Below, in pieces: positions 1 to 9,291 of a DNA stretch of 56,007 bases. Both the position numbers and the translations under genes were made by a program. The first letter of the stretch is position 1. The number at the start of each line of letters is the position of its first letter. Below the pieces are notes generated by a model that did no database searches, was not told where the DNA came from, and saw only the letters and a list, made by a program, of their open reading frames with translations. Source of the DNA: Actinomycetota bacterium (GTDB lineage Bacteria; Actinomycetota; Actinomycetes; Mycobacteriales; Mycobacteriaceae); contig JAFDWN010000017.1 in the NCBI GenBank assembly GCA_018268465.1, forward strand, positions 1 to 56,007, written 5' to 3'.

Positions 1-53
1 CCGTCATCAAACGGAACCCGCCCACGAAGTTCTGCGACGAAAGCCCGGTCTGA
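1..53 (+). CDS. mftC: C-terminal end of mftC (mycofactocin radical SAM maturase), partial
   Basis: The window opens inside a reading frame (codons from base 3) that encodes 16 residues ending CDESPV before a TGA at 51-53. The next gene, mftD, starts 3 nt later. In mycofactocin clusters mftC, the radical SAM/SPASM enzyme that decarboxylates and cross-links the MftA core peptide, lies directly before mftD. The identity therefore rests on position, and on a terminal Cys that would suit a SPASM-type iron-sulfur ligand. Only the tail is present, so no domain can be checked. Confidence 0.6.
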   Translation, partial: VIKRNPPTKFCDESPV

Positions 54-56
54 ACC

Positions 57-1262
57 ATGGCGCGCCACGCCTGGTTCGAGACCGTCGCGCAAGCCCAGCG
101 TCGCGCGAAGAAACGGATGCCCCGGTCGGTGTACTCGTCGCTGCTCGCAGCCAGCGAGAAGGGGCTGAGCGTGTCCGACAACGTCGCGGCGTTCGGCGAA
201 CTCGGGTTCGCCCCGCACGTGGTCGGGGCGCTCGACAAACGGGATATGGCCACCACCGTCATGGGGCAGGACATCTCGCTGCCGGTGATCATCTCCCCGA
301 CCGGGGTGCAGGCCGTGCACCCCGACGGCGAGGTCGCCGTCGCCCGCGCCGCCGCGGCCCGCGGCACCGCGATGGGGCTGTCGTCCTTCGCCAGCAAACC
401 CGTCGAAGAGGTGGTGGCCGTCAACGGCAAGATCTTCTTCCAGATCTACTGGCTGGGCAGCCGCGACGAGATCGCCGAACGGGTGCACCGCGCCAGGGCG
501 GCCGGCGCGGTCGGGATGATCGCCACCACCGACTGGAGTTTTTCCGAGGGCAGGGACTGGGGCAGCCCGCGCATCCCTCAGACGATGAACCTGGGCACCA
601 TGCTGCGGATGTGCCCGGAGGTGGTGACCAAGCCGGGTTGGCTTTATGCATTCGGCAAGCGGCTGCGCCCGCCGGACCTGCGCGTGCCCAACGAGGGGCG
701 CCGCGGGGAACCCGGGCCGACGTTCTTCGAGGCCTACGCCAGGTGGGCGGCGACCCCGAAACCCACCTGGGCCGATATCGCGTGGCTGCGCGAGCAGTGG
801 GGCGGGCCGTTCCTGCTCAAGGGCATCGTGCGGGTCGACGACGCCAAACGCGCAGTGGATGCCGGTGTTTCGGCGATCTCGGTGTCCAACCACGGCGGCA
901 ACAACCTGGACGGCACACCGGCGGCGATTCGGTGTCTGCCCGCCATCGCCGAGGCCGTCGGCGATCAGGTGGAGGTGCTGCTCGACGGCGGTATCCGCCG
1001 CGGCGGCGACGTGGTCAAAGCCGTGGCGCTGGGCGCACGGGCGGTCATGATCGGCCGCGCCTACCTGTGGGGTCTGGCCGCCGGCGGGCAGGCCGGGGTC
1101 GAGAACGTACTCGACATCCTGCGCGGCGGCATCGACTCGGCACTCATGGGTCTGGGCCTGTCCTCGATCCACGATCTGGGTGGTGACGACATCGTGGTGC
1201 CACAGGGGTTCACCCGCCGGCTCGGCGCATCCGGCGTTGGAGCGCTTCCCTCGGCGTTGTGA
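57..1262 (+). CDS. mftD: MftD, FMN-dependent pre-mycofactocin synthase
   Basis: This 401-aa protein belongs to the FMN-dependent alpha-hydroxy-acid dehydrogenase family (lactate dehydrogenase LldD-like TIM barrel). An N-terminal DISLPVIISPTGVQ segment, LLKGIV (conserved Lys on a barrel strand), SVSNHGGNNLDG (catalytic His and FMN contacts) and the GRAYLWGL phosphate-binding end are all visible. In mycofactocin clusters MftD deaminates the AHDP intermediate to pre-mycofactocin, a redox-active alpha-keto amide. The ATG lies 3 nt after the mftC stop and the end overlaps mftE, so the genes form one operon. Another family member, a true L-lactate dehydrogenase, is unlikely given this context. Confidence 0.93.
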   Translation: MARHAWFETVAQAQRRAKKRMPRSVYSSLLAASEKGLSVSDNVAAFGELGFAPHVVGALDKRDMATTVMGQDISLPVIISPTGVQAVHPDGEVAVARAAAARGTAMGLSSFASKPVEEVVAVNGKIFFQIYWLGSRDEIAERVHRARAAGAVGMIATTDWSFSEGRDWGSPRIPQTMNLGTMLRMCPEVVTKPGWLYAFGKRLRPPDLRVPNEGRRGEPGPTFFEAYARWAATPKPTWADIAWLREQWGGPFLLKGIVRVDDAKRAVDAGVSAISVSNHGGNNLDGTPAAIRCLPAIAEAVGDQVEVLLDGGIRRGGDVVKAVALGARAVMIGRAYLWGLAAGGQAGVENVLDILRGGIDSALMGLGLSSIHDLGGDDIVVPQGFTRRLGASGVGALPSAL

Positions 1263-1285
1263 CAGGGGTGACAGGGGAGACTGCC

Positions 1286-2107
1286 GTGGTTTCCACGGCG
1301 TCCGGCGGGTGTCGTGATGGCCTATCCGACGTCGGCTTCGGCCCAACAACCGGGGCACACCAGGCGAATTCGGCCTACCATCGGCAGGTGGCTTCCCCCA
1401 GCGGGCTAGGGAACTCGACGTCGAGGCAGCTGCGCGGCATCGCGCCCGCATTGGTGGTGCCCGTCGGGTCGACCGAACAACACGGGCCACATCTGCCGCT
1501 GGACACCGACACCCGCATCGCCACGGCAGTGGCCTGCGCCGTCGTGGAACGGCTGACGGCCGACGGCGCGCCGCCCTGGTTGGTCGCCCCGGCGATCGGT
1601 TACGGCGCCAGTGGGGAACATGCGGGGTTCCCGGGCACGGTCTCCATCGGGACCTCCGCGTTGCGGCTTTTGCTGGTGGAGTACGGTAGATCAGCATTCG
1701 ACTGGGCGTCACGGCTCGTCTTCGTAAACGGGCACGGTGGCAACGTGGAGGCACTGGGGGCGGCGGCGGCTTTGCTGAGATACGAAGGACGTGACGTCGC
1801 CTGGCTGTCGTGCGGCGCCAGGAACGCCGACGCCCATGCCGGGCATACCGAAACGTCCGTACTGCTGCATATTTCACCGCACGATGTCCATACTGGAGAG
1901 CTGCTGGCGGGCAACACCGCACCGCTGAGTGAGCTGCTGCCTGCCATGCGCCATGGCGGAGTGGCAGCGGTGAGCGAGCTGGGTATCCTCGGCGACCCGA
2001 CCACCGCAACCGCCGGCGACGGTGCCCGCATCTTTGCCGAGATGGTCGCCGGATGCAGTGCGCGGATCGCGCGCTGGGTGCCCGACCGCGAAGGCATGCT
2101 CACGTGA
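1286..2107 (+). CDS. mftE: MftE, creatininase-family peptidase of mycofactocin maturation
   Basis: The protein has the creatininase-family metal site: [18 protein letters not shown] (Glu, His and Asp ligands), FVNGHGGN, and a later GHTETS acidic motif. In the pathway MftE removes the processed C-terminal Val-Tyr unit from the MftA peptide, releasing AHDP, the substrate of MftD. The frame is open from a GTG at 1259 that overlaps the mftD stop. I prefer the GTG at 1286 (273 aa) because GGGGAG precedes it by 6 nt. The first 30 or so residues look poorly constrained, and a shorter start at GTG 1388 cannot be excluded. The end overlaps the GTG of mftF by 4 nt. Confidence 0.9.
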   Translation: MVSTASGGCRDGLSDVGFGPTTGAHQANSAYHRQVASPSGLGNSTSRQLRGIAPALVVPVGSTEQHGPHLPLDTDTRIATAVACAVVERLTADGAPPWLVAPAIGYGASGEHAGFPGTVSIGTSALRLLLVEYGRSAFDWASRLVFVNGHGGNVEALGAAAALLRYEGRDVAWLSCGARNADAHAGHTETSVLLHISPHDVHTGELLAGNTAPLSELLPAMRHGGVAAVSELGILGDPTTATAGDGARIFAEMVAGCSARIARWVPDREGMLT

Positions 2108-3516
2108 CGGGCCCGCGGCTGCCCGACGGGTTCGCCGTCCAGGTGGATCGCCGGGTCAGGGTGCTCGGTGAGGGGTCGGCGCTGCTCGGTGGTACGCCCA
2201 CGCGGTTGCTGAGACTGGCCCCGCTGGCGCAGACCATGCTCAGCGGCGGCAGGCTCGAGGTCCACGACACCGCCAGTGCGCAGCTGGCGCGCACCCTGCT
2301 GGATGCGACGGTGGCGCATCCCCGGCCACCGAGCGGTCCGTCGCACCGCGATGTCACCGTCGTTGTTCCGGTGCGGGACAACCCTTCCGGCCTGCGACGA
2401 CTCGTCTCGGCGCTGCGCGGCCTGCGGGTGATCGTGGTGGACGACGGCTCCGCCGTGCCGGTGCAGCAGTCGGATTTCGGGGCGGTGCACTGCGACCTGC
2501 AGGTGCTCCGGCACCCGCGCAGCCGTGGTCCCGCCGCCGCGCGCAACGCCGGCCTGGCCGTCTCGACCACCGATTTCGTGGCGTTCCTGGACTCCGACGT
2601 GGTACCGCGTCGGGGTTGGCTGGAAGCGCTGCTCGGGCATTTCTGCGATCCCGCGGTTGCGCTCGTCGCCCCGCGGATCGTCGGCCTGCAAACGGCCGAC
2701 AACCTGGTGGCACGGTACGAGGCGGTGCGGTCCTCCCTCGACCTCGGGCTGCGGGAGGCGCCTGTGGTGCCCTACGGCACGGTCTCCTATGTGCCGAGCG
2801 CGGCGATCATCTGCCGGCGCAGCGCGCTGGCCGAGGTCGGCGGCTTCGACGAGTCGCTCACCTGCGGCGAGGACGTGGACCTGTGCTGGCGTTTCGTGGA
2901 GTCCGGGGCGCGGCTGCGCTACGAACCCATCGCGCTCGTCGCGCACGACCACCGCACTCGGCTGGCGGAGTGGTTCGCCCGCAAGGCGTTCTACGGGGAG
3001 TCGGCGGCCCCGCTGGCCGTGCGCCATCCCGGCAAGACCGCGCCGGTGGTGATTTCGGGCTGGACGTTGGTGGTGTGGGTGCTGCTGGCGATGGGGTCGG
3101 GACTCGGCTACCTCGCGTCGGTGGTTGTCGCGGCGTTCACCGGCCGGCGGATCGCCCACACCCTGCGGCCCGTGCAGACCCAGCTCACCGAGGTCGTCGT
3201 GGTGACCACGTACGGACTGTGGTCGGCGGCGCTGCAGCTGGCGTCGGCGATCTGCCGCCACTACTGGCCGGTCGCGCTGATCGCTGCGGCATTGTCCCGC
3301 CGCTGCCGGCACGTGGTGCTGGTCGCCGCCGTCGTCGACGGCGTCGTCGACTGGTTGACCCGCCGTGGCAACGCCGACGACGACACCAAGCCCGTCGGGC
3401 TGATCCCGTACCTGCTGCTCAAACGTCTCGACGACATCGCCTACGGCACGGGCCTGTGGACCGGCGTGGTCCGCGAACGTCATCTCGGTGCACTCAAACC
3501 CCAGATCCGGACGTGA
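2104..3516 (+). CDS. mftF: MftF, mycofactocin glycosyltransferase
   Basis: This 470-aa family 2 glycosyltransferase begins at the GTG of a GTGA overlap with mftE. An N-terminal 70-residue region carries the typical [10 protein letters not shown] start. The GT-A domain follows: [28 protein letters not shown] (the DxD metal motif) and [11 protein letters not shown] (the acidic base region). The C-terminal third has several hydrophobic segments, which suggests membrane association. MftF adds the beta-1,4-linked oligoglucose chain to pre-mycofactocin. Order and spacing within the operon support this assignment over a general GT2. Confidence 0.92.
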   Translation: MTGPRLPDGFAVQVDRRVRVLGEGSALLGGTPTRLLRLAPLAQTMLSGGRLEVHDTASAQLARTLLDATVAHPRPPSGPSHRDVTVVVPVRDNPSGLRRLVSALRGLRVIVVDDGSAVPVQQSDFGAVHCDLQVLRHPRSRGPAAARNAGLAVSTTDFVAFLDSDVVPRRGWLEALLGHFCDPAVALVAPRIVGLQTADNLVARYEAVRSSLDLGLREAPVVPYGTVSYVPSAAIICRRSALAEVGGFDESLTCGEDVDLCWRFVESGARLRYEPIALVAHDHRTRLAEWFARKAFYGESAAPLAVRHPGKTAPVVISGWTLVVWVLLAMGSGLGYLASVVVAAFTGRRIAHTLRPVQTQLTEVVVVTTYGLWSAALQLASAICRHYWPVALIAAALSRRCRHVVLVAAVVDGVVDWLTRRGNADDDTKPVGLIPYLLLKRLDDIAYGTGLWTGVVRERHLGALKPQIRT

Positions 3517-3525
3517 AGCATCCCC

Positions 3526-4968
3526 TTGCATAGCGACGTGCTGGTCGTCGGCGCGGGAAGTGCCGGGTCGGTGCTGGCGGCGCGACTCTCATCCGACCCG
3601 GCATGCCGGGTGACGGTCGTCGAAACCGGGCCGGCACCCTCGGATCCGCGGGTGCGTGCCCAGATCACCGACGGGCTGCGGCTGCCCATCGGCACCGCCA
3701 GTTCGGTCGTCCGCCACTACTGGACCACCCTGACCGATGACCCGCCGCGCCGCACGCAGATCACCCGCGGTGCCGTCGTCGGCGGCTCCGGAGCGGTCAA
3801 CGGCGGCTACTTCTGCCGCGGCCTGCCCGACGACTTCGACAGCTGGGGACTGCCCGGATGGCGCTGGGACGACGTCCTGCCGCATTTCCGCGCCATGGAG
3901 ACCGACCTCGATTTCGGCGGCCCCCTGCATGGGACTGACGGACCGATCCTGGTCCGCCGGGTTGCGGACTTCGACGGCTGCACAGCGGAATTCGTCAACG
4001 CCGTGACCGGCGCGGGCTACCGGTGGATCGACGACCTCAACGGCAGCACACCCGAAGCGCCGCTGCCGCCGGGGATCGGGGCGGTTCCGCTCAACATCCA
4101 CCGCGGCACCCGGCTGGGGCCCGGCGGGGCGTTCCTCCGCCCGGCGCGCAATCGGCCCAACCTTCGCCTCGTCCCCGACACCGGTGTCGTACGGATCCGG
4201 ATCGTCGACGGCCGCGCCCGCGGGGTGGAGTGCGTCGGGGCCACCGGCGAGACGTATCTGTCGGCCGACCGGGTCGTCCTGTGTGCCGGGGCGATCGGAT
4301 CCGCGCACTTGCTGATGCTCTCCGGAATCGGTCCGGCGGCGGCACTCACCCCGCTGGGCATCCCGGTGGTGGCCGACCTCCCCATCGGCATGGCGGCGGT
4401 AGACCATCCCGAATGGGTGCTGCCGGTGGACTTCACTCCGACGCACGACGTCCCACCGTTGGAGACGGTGCTGGTCACCGACGGACTCGAGATCCGGCCC
4501 TATACGGCCGGGTTCGCCGCGCTGGTGCACGGACCGGGGGACGATCCGGCCGACCAGCCGCATATCGGCGTGACGCTCATGACCCCGGCGGCGCGTGGCA
4601 GCGTGACGATCGTGTCTGCAGATCCGGGCGTACCCCCGGCCATCGACCACCGGTACGACAGTGCGCCCAGCGACGTCGCGGCCCTGCGCCGAGGCGGCGA
4701 GCTCGTCCGCGAAATCATCGGGCGGACAAGGGAAATCGGCTCACCCTCATGGTCGACATCCCAACACCTGGCCGGCACCGTCCCGATGGGTGTCGATGGT
4801 GACGACACGGCCGTGCTCGATGCCCGGTGCCGGGTCCGTGGAGTGGAATCCCTTTGGGTGGTGGACGGTTCCGTCCTGCCTCAGCCCACCCGCCGTGGCC
4901 CGCACGCCACGATCGCGATGATCGGCCACCGCGCCGCGGAGTTCATCGCACCGCTCGACTTCGCGTGA
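3526..4968 (+). CDS. mftG: MftG, GMC-family flavoprotein linked to mycofactocin reoxidation
   Basis: This 480-aa protein is a glucose-methanol-choline (GMC) oxidoreductase. It has an N-terminal FAD-binding Rossmann motif (VLVVGAGSAGSV), GAVVGGSGAVNGGYF (GMC signature 1), a central CAGAIGSAHLLMLSGIG (GMC signature 2) and a C-terminal RGPHATIAMIGHRAAEF with the active-site His region. Current knowledge connects MftG with electron transfer from mycofactocinol to the respiratory chain. It is in the same frame as mftF, 9 nt after its stop. The only early start before the FAD motif is a TTG, so the start is less certain than the identity. Its last 26 bases overlap the convergent racemase-like gene. 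Confidence 0.88.
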   Translation: MHSDVLVVGAGSAGSVLAARLSSDPACRVTVVETGPAPSDPRVRAQITDGLRLPIGTASSVVRHYWTTLTDDPPRRTQITRGAVVGGSGAVNGGYFCRGLPDDFDSWGLPGWRWDDVLPHFRAMETDLDFGGPLHGTDGPILVRRVADFDGCTAEFVNAVTGAGYRWIDDLNGSTPEAPLPPGIGAVPLNIHRGTRLGPGGAFLRPARNRPNLRLVPDTGVVRIRIVDGRARGVECVGATGETYLSADRVVLCAGAIGSAHLLMLSGIGPAAALTPLGIPVVADLPIGMAAVDHPEWVLPVDFTPTHDVPPLETVLVTDGLEIRPYTAGFAALVHGPGDDPADQPHIGVTLMTPAARGSVTIVSADPGVPPAIDHRYDSAPSDVAALRRGGELVREIIGRTREIGSPSWSTSQHLAGTVPMGVDGDDTAVLDARCRVRGVESLWVVDGSVLPQPTRRGPHATIAMIGHRAAEFIAPLDFA

Positions 4969-5635
4969 GCGCGGTGCCGACCGTCCCGGCGAGCGCCTCG
5001 GCCAGCCGCGTCGCGGCCGCCACACCGTCGATCACCGGAACCCCCAGGCGCACGGTCAGTGGTTCGGCGAAACGTGCCATGGCCGCGCAGCCCAGGACGA
5101 TGGACCTGCTCTGGTCACGGTGCAGTGCGCCGGCGCAGAGGTCGCCGATCTCGTCGATCGTCGAGTCGTCGGAATCGATACGCAGCACGGGGATATCGCA
5201 GGCGTGCACACCCCGGCACGCGGCGGGGGCGTAGGTGTCGGCAAGCTCACGACCCCGCGGCACCGTCGAGGACATCGACGTCACCACGGAGAAGCTGCCC
5301 GCCAGGAGTGCGGCCGCCGTCATCGCCGCCTGCGCGATGCCGAGTACCGGGGCGTCGAGGAGGTCCCGTGCCTGTGCCAGGCCGGGGTCGCCGAAACAGG
5401 CCACCACATACGCGTCGGGCCTGGTATGCGTCGGACGCTGTCGCGCCTCCAGTAGAAGCGCGAGGAGCGGTGGGACACAACGGCGTTCGTCGTCATCGCT
5501 TTCGATACTCGCCGGCCCGTTGGTGGGGTTGGCCGCCTCGACGACGGTGTCGGGGCGGGCCACGCGCGCGGCACTGGTGGCGATCGCTTCCGTCATCGAA
5601 GCGGTGGTGTTCGGGTTGACCAGCAGAAGCCGCAC
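4943..5635 (-). CDS. Asp/Glu/hydantoin racemase-family protein
   Basis: The 230-aa protein begins MRLLLVNPNTTASMT, the phosphate/carboxylate-binding start typical of HyuE-type hydantoin racemases and Asp/Glu racemase relatives. The two catalytic cysteines expected for a cofactor-independent racemase are present in VVACFGDPG and VLGCAAM. Its substrate is unknown: hydantoins, allantoin or an amino-acid derivative are possible. It converges with mftG and overlaps its 3' end by 26 nt. It lies 88 nt downstream of the exporter gene on the same strand, so the two may share a transcript. Confidence 0.82.
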   Translation of the reverse strand: MRLLLVNPNTTASMTEAIATSAARVARPDTVVEAANPTNGPASIESDDDERRCVPPLLALLLEARQRPTHTRPDAYVVACFGDPGLAQARDLLDAPVLGIAQAAMTAAALLAGSFSVVTSMSSTVPRGRELADTYAPAACRGVHACDIPVLRIDSDDSTIDEIGDLCAGALHRDQSRSIVLGCAAMARFAEPLTVRLGVPVIDGVAAATRLAEALAGTVGTALTRSRAVR

Positions 5636-5696
5636 GCTGCCAGGTTAACCGTCGTGGCCGGTGCTGCGCGCGGCGCGATGTTTCGTACCCGTTGCG

Positions 5697-5720
5697 GCAG
5701 CGGTATATTCTCGCCGCTGC
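5697..5720. other. Short inverted repeat between exporter and racemase genes
   Basis: GCAGCGG and CCGCTGC are separated by 10 nt that include TATATT. The repeat lies just 3' of the exporter stop on the minus strand and before the racemase start. It could be a weak terminator or a processing stem. There is no U-tract, so the role is undecided. Confidence 0.35.
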
Positions 5721-5723
5721 TCG

Positions 5724-7313
5724 TCAGGCCCGGTGCCGCCCACCCGGGTGATACCCGCGCAGGAAGCGCCACTGGCGCCCGTCGCGGCCAGGGGACCAGA
5801 CGACGACCAGGATGGCGGCGACGGCGATCACGGCGGCCATCACCGTCAGCGCCAGATCCATCGCCTCGACGAACGCGGACTTCGCGAGGTCGGCGAAACG
5901 TTCGCCCTGCGGTCCGAGTCGGCGCGACACCGAGAGGGCTTCGGCCAGCGAACCGAGAGCGGGTGCGCGCACCGGGTCGGGTACACCGCTCAGATATGGG
6001 GCGAGGACGTCGGTGTAACGGGTGGCCAAAAGTGAACCCGCCAATGCGATCCCCACCGCCGCGCCGACTTCCCGGGTCGTGTCGTTGACCGCCGACGCGA
6101 CGCCCTGTTTCTCGTCGGGCACGGCGCCCATGATCGCCGCCGTCGCGGGCGTGGTGCACAGGCCGATGCCGATGCTCATCACCAGCAGCGGCCAGGCGAG
6201 GTCGAGGTAGCCGGAGTCGGGCCGCAGCGTCCGCATGCACACCAGGCCGGCGGACAGGACCGCCAATCCGCCGGCCATCACCACCCTCAAGCCCAGCCCC
6301 GGCAGGTACAGATGGGTGGTGGTGGCCAGGGCGAGGACAGGTATCACCAAGGGGCACAGGGCGATTGCCGTGCGAATCGGGCTGTATCCCAACACCAGCT
6401 GGATGTACTGGATGACGACGAAGAAGAAGCCGAAGTTCGCGAAGAACAACAACGTGATGCCAAGCGCCCCGGTGGCGAAATCCGGCCTCCCGAACAGGCG
6501 TACATCCAGCAGGGGGTGGGTTCGGCGCAGTTCGGCGGCGGCGAACGCGGCTGCCAGGGCGACACCCGCGGCCATGCAGCCGTACACCGCCGGGTGCGTC
6601 CACCCGCGGATGGGTGCCTCCAGCACGCCGAAGACGAAGACGGCGACCGCCGCGCCGATCAACACCGCGCCGAACCAATCCAGGGGTGCCGCATCGGGAT
6701 CGCGCGACGAGGACACCGTGCACGTCAGCGCGAACATCACGACGCCCGCCGCGACGAAGGCCCAGAAGATCGACCGCCACGACCAGAAGTGCAGCAGGAT
6801 GCCCGATCCCAGGAAGCCGACCACGGCACCGGAGCCCGCGACGCCTGCCCAGATACCGATCGCCTTGGCGCGTTCGGCCCGGGGGAACGCGGCGGTCAGC
6901 AGCGACAGCGTCGCCGGCATGATGAAGGCGGCGCCGGCGCCGGTGACCGCCCTGGCCGCGATGATCTGCTGCGGGGAATCCAGGATCAACGGACCGGCCG
7001 AGGCGAGGGCGAAGATGGCCAGCCCGATGAGCAGTGCGCCGCGTCTGCCGTACCGGTCGCCGATGGCGCCCGCGGGCAGCAGTAGGCATGCCAGCACCAG
7101 GGTGTAACCGTCCACCACCCAGGTGAGTTGCGCCTGTGTCGCCGAGGTTTCCACGGCGACGTCGCCGAGGGCGGTATTGAGCGCCACCATCGAGATGACG
7201 ACCAGCGACACGCTCATGCACGCGACCGTCAGCAGCCACACGCGCCCACGCGCCGACGTCGTCATGCGGGGGTCGCCGACCTCGGGCCGGCCCGCGACGA
7301 GTCCGTCGGACAT
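5724..7313 (-). CDS. MFS exporter, DHA2 (14-TM drug:H+ antiporter) type
   Basis: The 529-aa hydrophobic protein has the length and layout of the DHA2/EmrB-QacA family. Motif A is visible as GAIGDRYGRRGALL after TM2, and a motif-C-like AGAAFIMPA occurs near TM5. The WVVDGYTLVLACLLLPAG segment is typical of the family. GGGAGGG lies 5 nt before the ATG, supporting this start over MTTSARG 16 residues later. It is divergent from a TetR gene with a palindrome over both promoters, the usual arrangement for a repressor-controlled efflux pump. The exported compound cannot be read from sequence. Confidence 0.9.
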   Translation of the reverse strand: MSDGLVAGRPEVGDPRMTTSARGRVWLLTVACMSVSLVVISMVALNTALGDVAVETSATQAQLTWVVDGYTLVLACLLLPAGAIGDRYGRRGALLIGLAIFALASAGPLILDSPQQIIAARAVTGAGAAFIMPATLSLLTAAFPRAERAKAIGIWAGVAGSGAVVGFLGSGILLHFWSWRSIFWAFVAAGVVMFALTCTVSSSRDPDAAPLDWFGAVLIGAAVAVFVFGVLEAPIRGWTHPAVYGCMAAGVALAAAFAAAELRRTHPLLDVRLFGRPDFATGALGITLLFFANFGFFFVVIQYIQLVLGYSPIRTAIALCPLVIPVLALATTTHLYLPGLGLRVVMAGGLAVLSAGLVCMRTLRPDSGYLDLAWPLLVMSIGIGLCTTPATAAIMGAVPDEKQGVASAVNDTTREVGAAVGIALAGSLLATRYTDVLAPYLSGVPDPVRAPALGSLAEALSVSRRLGPQGERFADLAKSAFVEAMDLALTVMAAVIAVAAILVVVWSPGRDGRQWRFLRGYHPGGRHRA

Positions 7314-7341
7314 TCACCCTCCCAGGAGGTTCGGCATTTTT

Positions 7342-7376
7342 GAGACTATCAATCTCGTAGCGAGACCGATAGTCTT
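7342..7376. promoter_or_regulatory. Palindromic operator overlapping two divergent -10 boxes
   Basis: The arms GAGACTATCAATCTCG (7342-7357) and CGAGACCGATAGTCTT (7361-7376) are inverted repeats with three mismatches around a TAG centre. Each arm contains TAGTCT, a good mycobacterial -10 hexamer: on the plus strand at 7370-7375 pointing at tetR, and on the minus strand at 7348-7343 pointing at the exporter gene. A TetR dimer bound here would block both promoters. The operator role is inferred from the arrangement. Confidence 0.75.
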
Positions 7377-7404
7377 GCCGGATCTGCTGGAGAGGGTGGT
7401 GGAC

Positions 7405-8043
7405 ATGGCGGGCGGCGAGGATCCGCGACCGGCCCGTTCCCGGGCGCGGCTGCTCGACGCCGCGACCGCCCTGCTGCGCTCGGGAGGTCCGGGTGCGGTG
7501 ACCGTCGACGCCGTCACCCGCGCCGCCAACGTTGCGCGGGCGACGCTCTATCGCCACTTCCCGAGCGCCAACGATCTGCTGGCGTCGGCGTTCCAGGCGA
7601 TGATGCCGCCCGCGCCGATGCCGCCCGACGACGGTCCGCTGCGTGACCGGCTGATCACCGTCCTGACGGCGCAGGCGGACCTCATCGCCGAGGCGCCGGT
7701 CACCCTGACCGCGATGGCGTGGCTGACCCTGGGCGCGGATATGGAGCAACTGCCGGGCCGGGGCGGTGGTGAGAGCCCCGCGGTGCGGGGGCTGCGGGAG
7801 CGGGTGGCCCAGCAGTACGTTGCGCCCTTCGATGCGATCTTCGACAGTGCCTCGGCCAGAGCCGAACTCGGTGACGTGGATCGTGTTCAGGCGGTGGCGC
7901 TGATGCTCGGGCCGGTGGTGCTCGGCAGGCTCAGCACGCTGCCCGGATTCGACTATCGGGCCTGTGTCCGCGCGGCGGTGGACGGTTATCTGGCGATCCA
8001 CGCCCGCGCCGAAAACGGTTTCAGCGCAACGTGTAACGAATAG
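7405..8043 (+). CDS. TetR/AcrR-family transcriptional repressor
   Basis: The 212-aa protein has an N-terminal TetR HTH: RARLLDAATALLRSGG, then VTRAANVARATLYRHF (recognition helix with the usual YRHF), then a C-terminal ligand/dimer domain containing AQADLIAEAPVTLTAMAW. The ATG at 7405 was chosen because the TetR fold begins about 10 residues later; in-frame GTGs at 7396 and 7399 are possible. It is divergent from the DHA2 exporter and probably represses it and itself through the 7342-7376 palindrome. Its 3' end overlaps the convergent P450 gene by 23 nt. Confidence 0.9.
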   Translation: MAGGEDPRPARSRARLLDAATALLRSGGPGAVTVDAVTRAANVARATLYRHFPSANDLLASAFQAMMPPAPMPPDDGPLRDRLITVLTAQADLIAEAPVTLTAMAWLTLGADMEQLPGRGGGESPAVRGLRERVAQQYVAPFDAIFDSASARAELGDVDRVQAVALMLGPVVLGRLSTLPGFDYRACVRAAVDGYLAIHARAENGFSATCNE

Positions 8044-9271
8044 GAAGATGCTTGAGCCCGCCGACGAACGTCGTCGCACTGAGCTCGGGCGGCCCCGCCA
8101 GCTCCACCGACTCCAGCCGCGGCACCAACTCGGCGAAAAGGCTGCGCATCTCCATCCGCGCCAGCGCGGCCCCCAGGCAGAAGTGCACGCCGAAGCCGAA
8201 CCCCAGGTGCTTGTTGGGATCGCGGCCCACGTCGAAGCGCGACGGGTTGTCGAACACGTCTTCGTCGCGGTTGCCGGACGCGTAGGCCAGGTAGACGGAT
8301 TCACCCTTGGCGATCGGCACCCCACGCACCTCGGTGTCCTCGGCGGCGGTGCGCATGAACTCCTTGACGGGCGTCGTCCAGCGCACCATCTCCTCGATCG
8401 CGGTCGGCATCAGATCGGGATTCCCGCGCAGCCTGCGCAATTCGGCGGGGTTGTCGATCAGGGCATGAAGCCCGCCGGAAATCGCGTCCTTGGTGGTGTC
8501 GTGTCCCGCGGTGGCCACGATGACGTAGTAGGACATGGTGTCCATATCGGACAGCTGCTCGCCGTCGACGCGCCCGTTGGCGATGGCCGAGGCGAAGTCG
8601 TCGGTCGGATGGGCGCGCCGTGACGCGGTGAGCTCGGTGAAATAGTTGAAGAAATCCATCAGCACGGCGAGCAGATCCTCCGGGGCCGTGCCGCGCCGGT
8701 GCTCCTCGTCCTCGCCGCCGAACAGTTCCTGCGTCAGCTTGAGCATCCGGGGGAAATCCGACTCCGGCAGGCCCAGCAGGGACAGGATCACGTACAGCGG
8801 ATAGTTGATGGCGACCTCGGTGACGAAGTCGCATTCCGGTCCGATCGCGCGCATCCGATCGACGTAGCGTTTGGCGAGTTCGTCGATCCTGCCCTCAAGA
8901 GCGCGCATCGCCTTGGGGCGGAACCACTCGGTGCCGATGGCCCTGATCTTGCGGTGATCGGGGTTGTCCATGTGGACGAGCGTGCGCAGCCCGGCGCCTG
9001 CCTCCCGTTGAACCTCCATGAGATCGTCGGCCTCTGCCGTGCCGAGCAGCGTCCGCGGCGCATTGAGGAACAGCTCGTTGGCCCGCTCGACGGCCATGAT
9101 GTCGGCGTGTCTGGTGATCGCCCAGAACGGGCGGTAGGGCGGATGGTCCACCCAGGCCACCGGCACCTCCGCGCGCAGGTGTGCCAGCGCCGCATACAGG
9201 CGCGGTTCGTCCGCGTAGGCCGTCGGATCGGCGAGCACTCTCGCGGCGTCATCCCTCGTGGGTGTGCTCAT
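8021..9271 (-). CDS. Cytochrome P450
   Basis: This 416-aa soluble bacterial P450 shows the I-helix oxygen-activation motif AGHDTTK, the K-helix ExxR motif (EEMVR) and the heme-binding loop FGFGVHFCLG, with the axial Cys at about residue 365. These belong to heme monooxygenases fed by a ferredoxin and its reductase; none is encoded next to it. AGGAG precedes the second ATG by a normal gap but touches the first ATG at 9277, so translation should start at MSTPTRDD. The closing VGGLKHLPIRY resembles mycobacterial lipid/steroid P450s. The CYP number and substrate are not assignable from sequence alone. Confidence 0.93.
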   Translation of the reverse strand: MSTPTRDDAARVLADPTAYADEPRLYAALAHLRAEVPVAWVDHPPYRPFWAITRHADIMAVERANELFLNAPRTLLGTAEADDLMEVQREAGAGLRTLVHMDNPDHRKIRAIGTEWFRPKAMRALEGRIDELAKRYVDRMRAIGPECDFVTEVAINYPLYVILSLLGLPESDFPRMLKLTQELFGGEDEEHRRGTAPEDLLAVLMDFFNYFTELTASRRAHPTDDFASAIANGRVDGEQLSDMDTMSYYVIVATAGHDTTKDAISGGLHALIDNPAELRRLRGNPDLMPTAIEEMVRWTTPVKEFMRTAAEDTEVRGVPIAKGESVYLAYASGNRDEDVFDNPSRFDVGRDPNKHLGFGFGVHFCLGAALARMEMRSLFAELVPRLESVELAGPPELSATTFVGGLKHLPIRYTLR

Positions 9272-9291
9272 CGGCATCTCCTCGGCTCAAC

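Noticed and set aside
1600-3531. 643-codon open frame on the minus strand opposite mftE/mftF
   Set aside because: Antisense shadow of two clearly recognisable genes; composition is typical of third-position GC bias.
5593-8325. 910-codon open frame on the minus strand
   Set aside because: It runs across the racemase, exporter and TetR genes out of frame, has Arg/His/Gly-rich non-protein composition and no family motifs. It is a high-GC shadow; only its first 90 codons are shifted P450 sequence.
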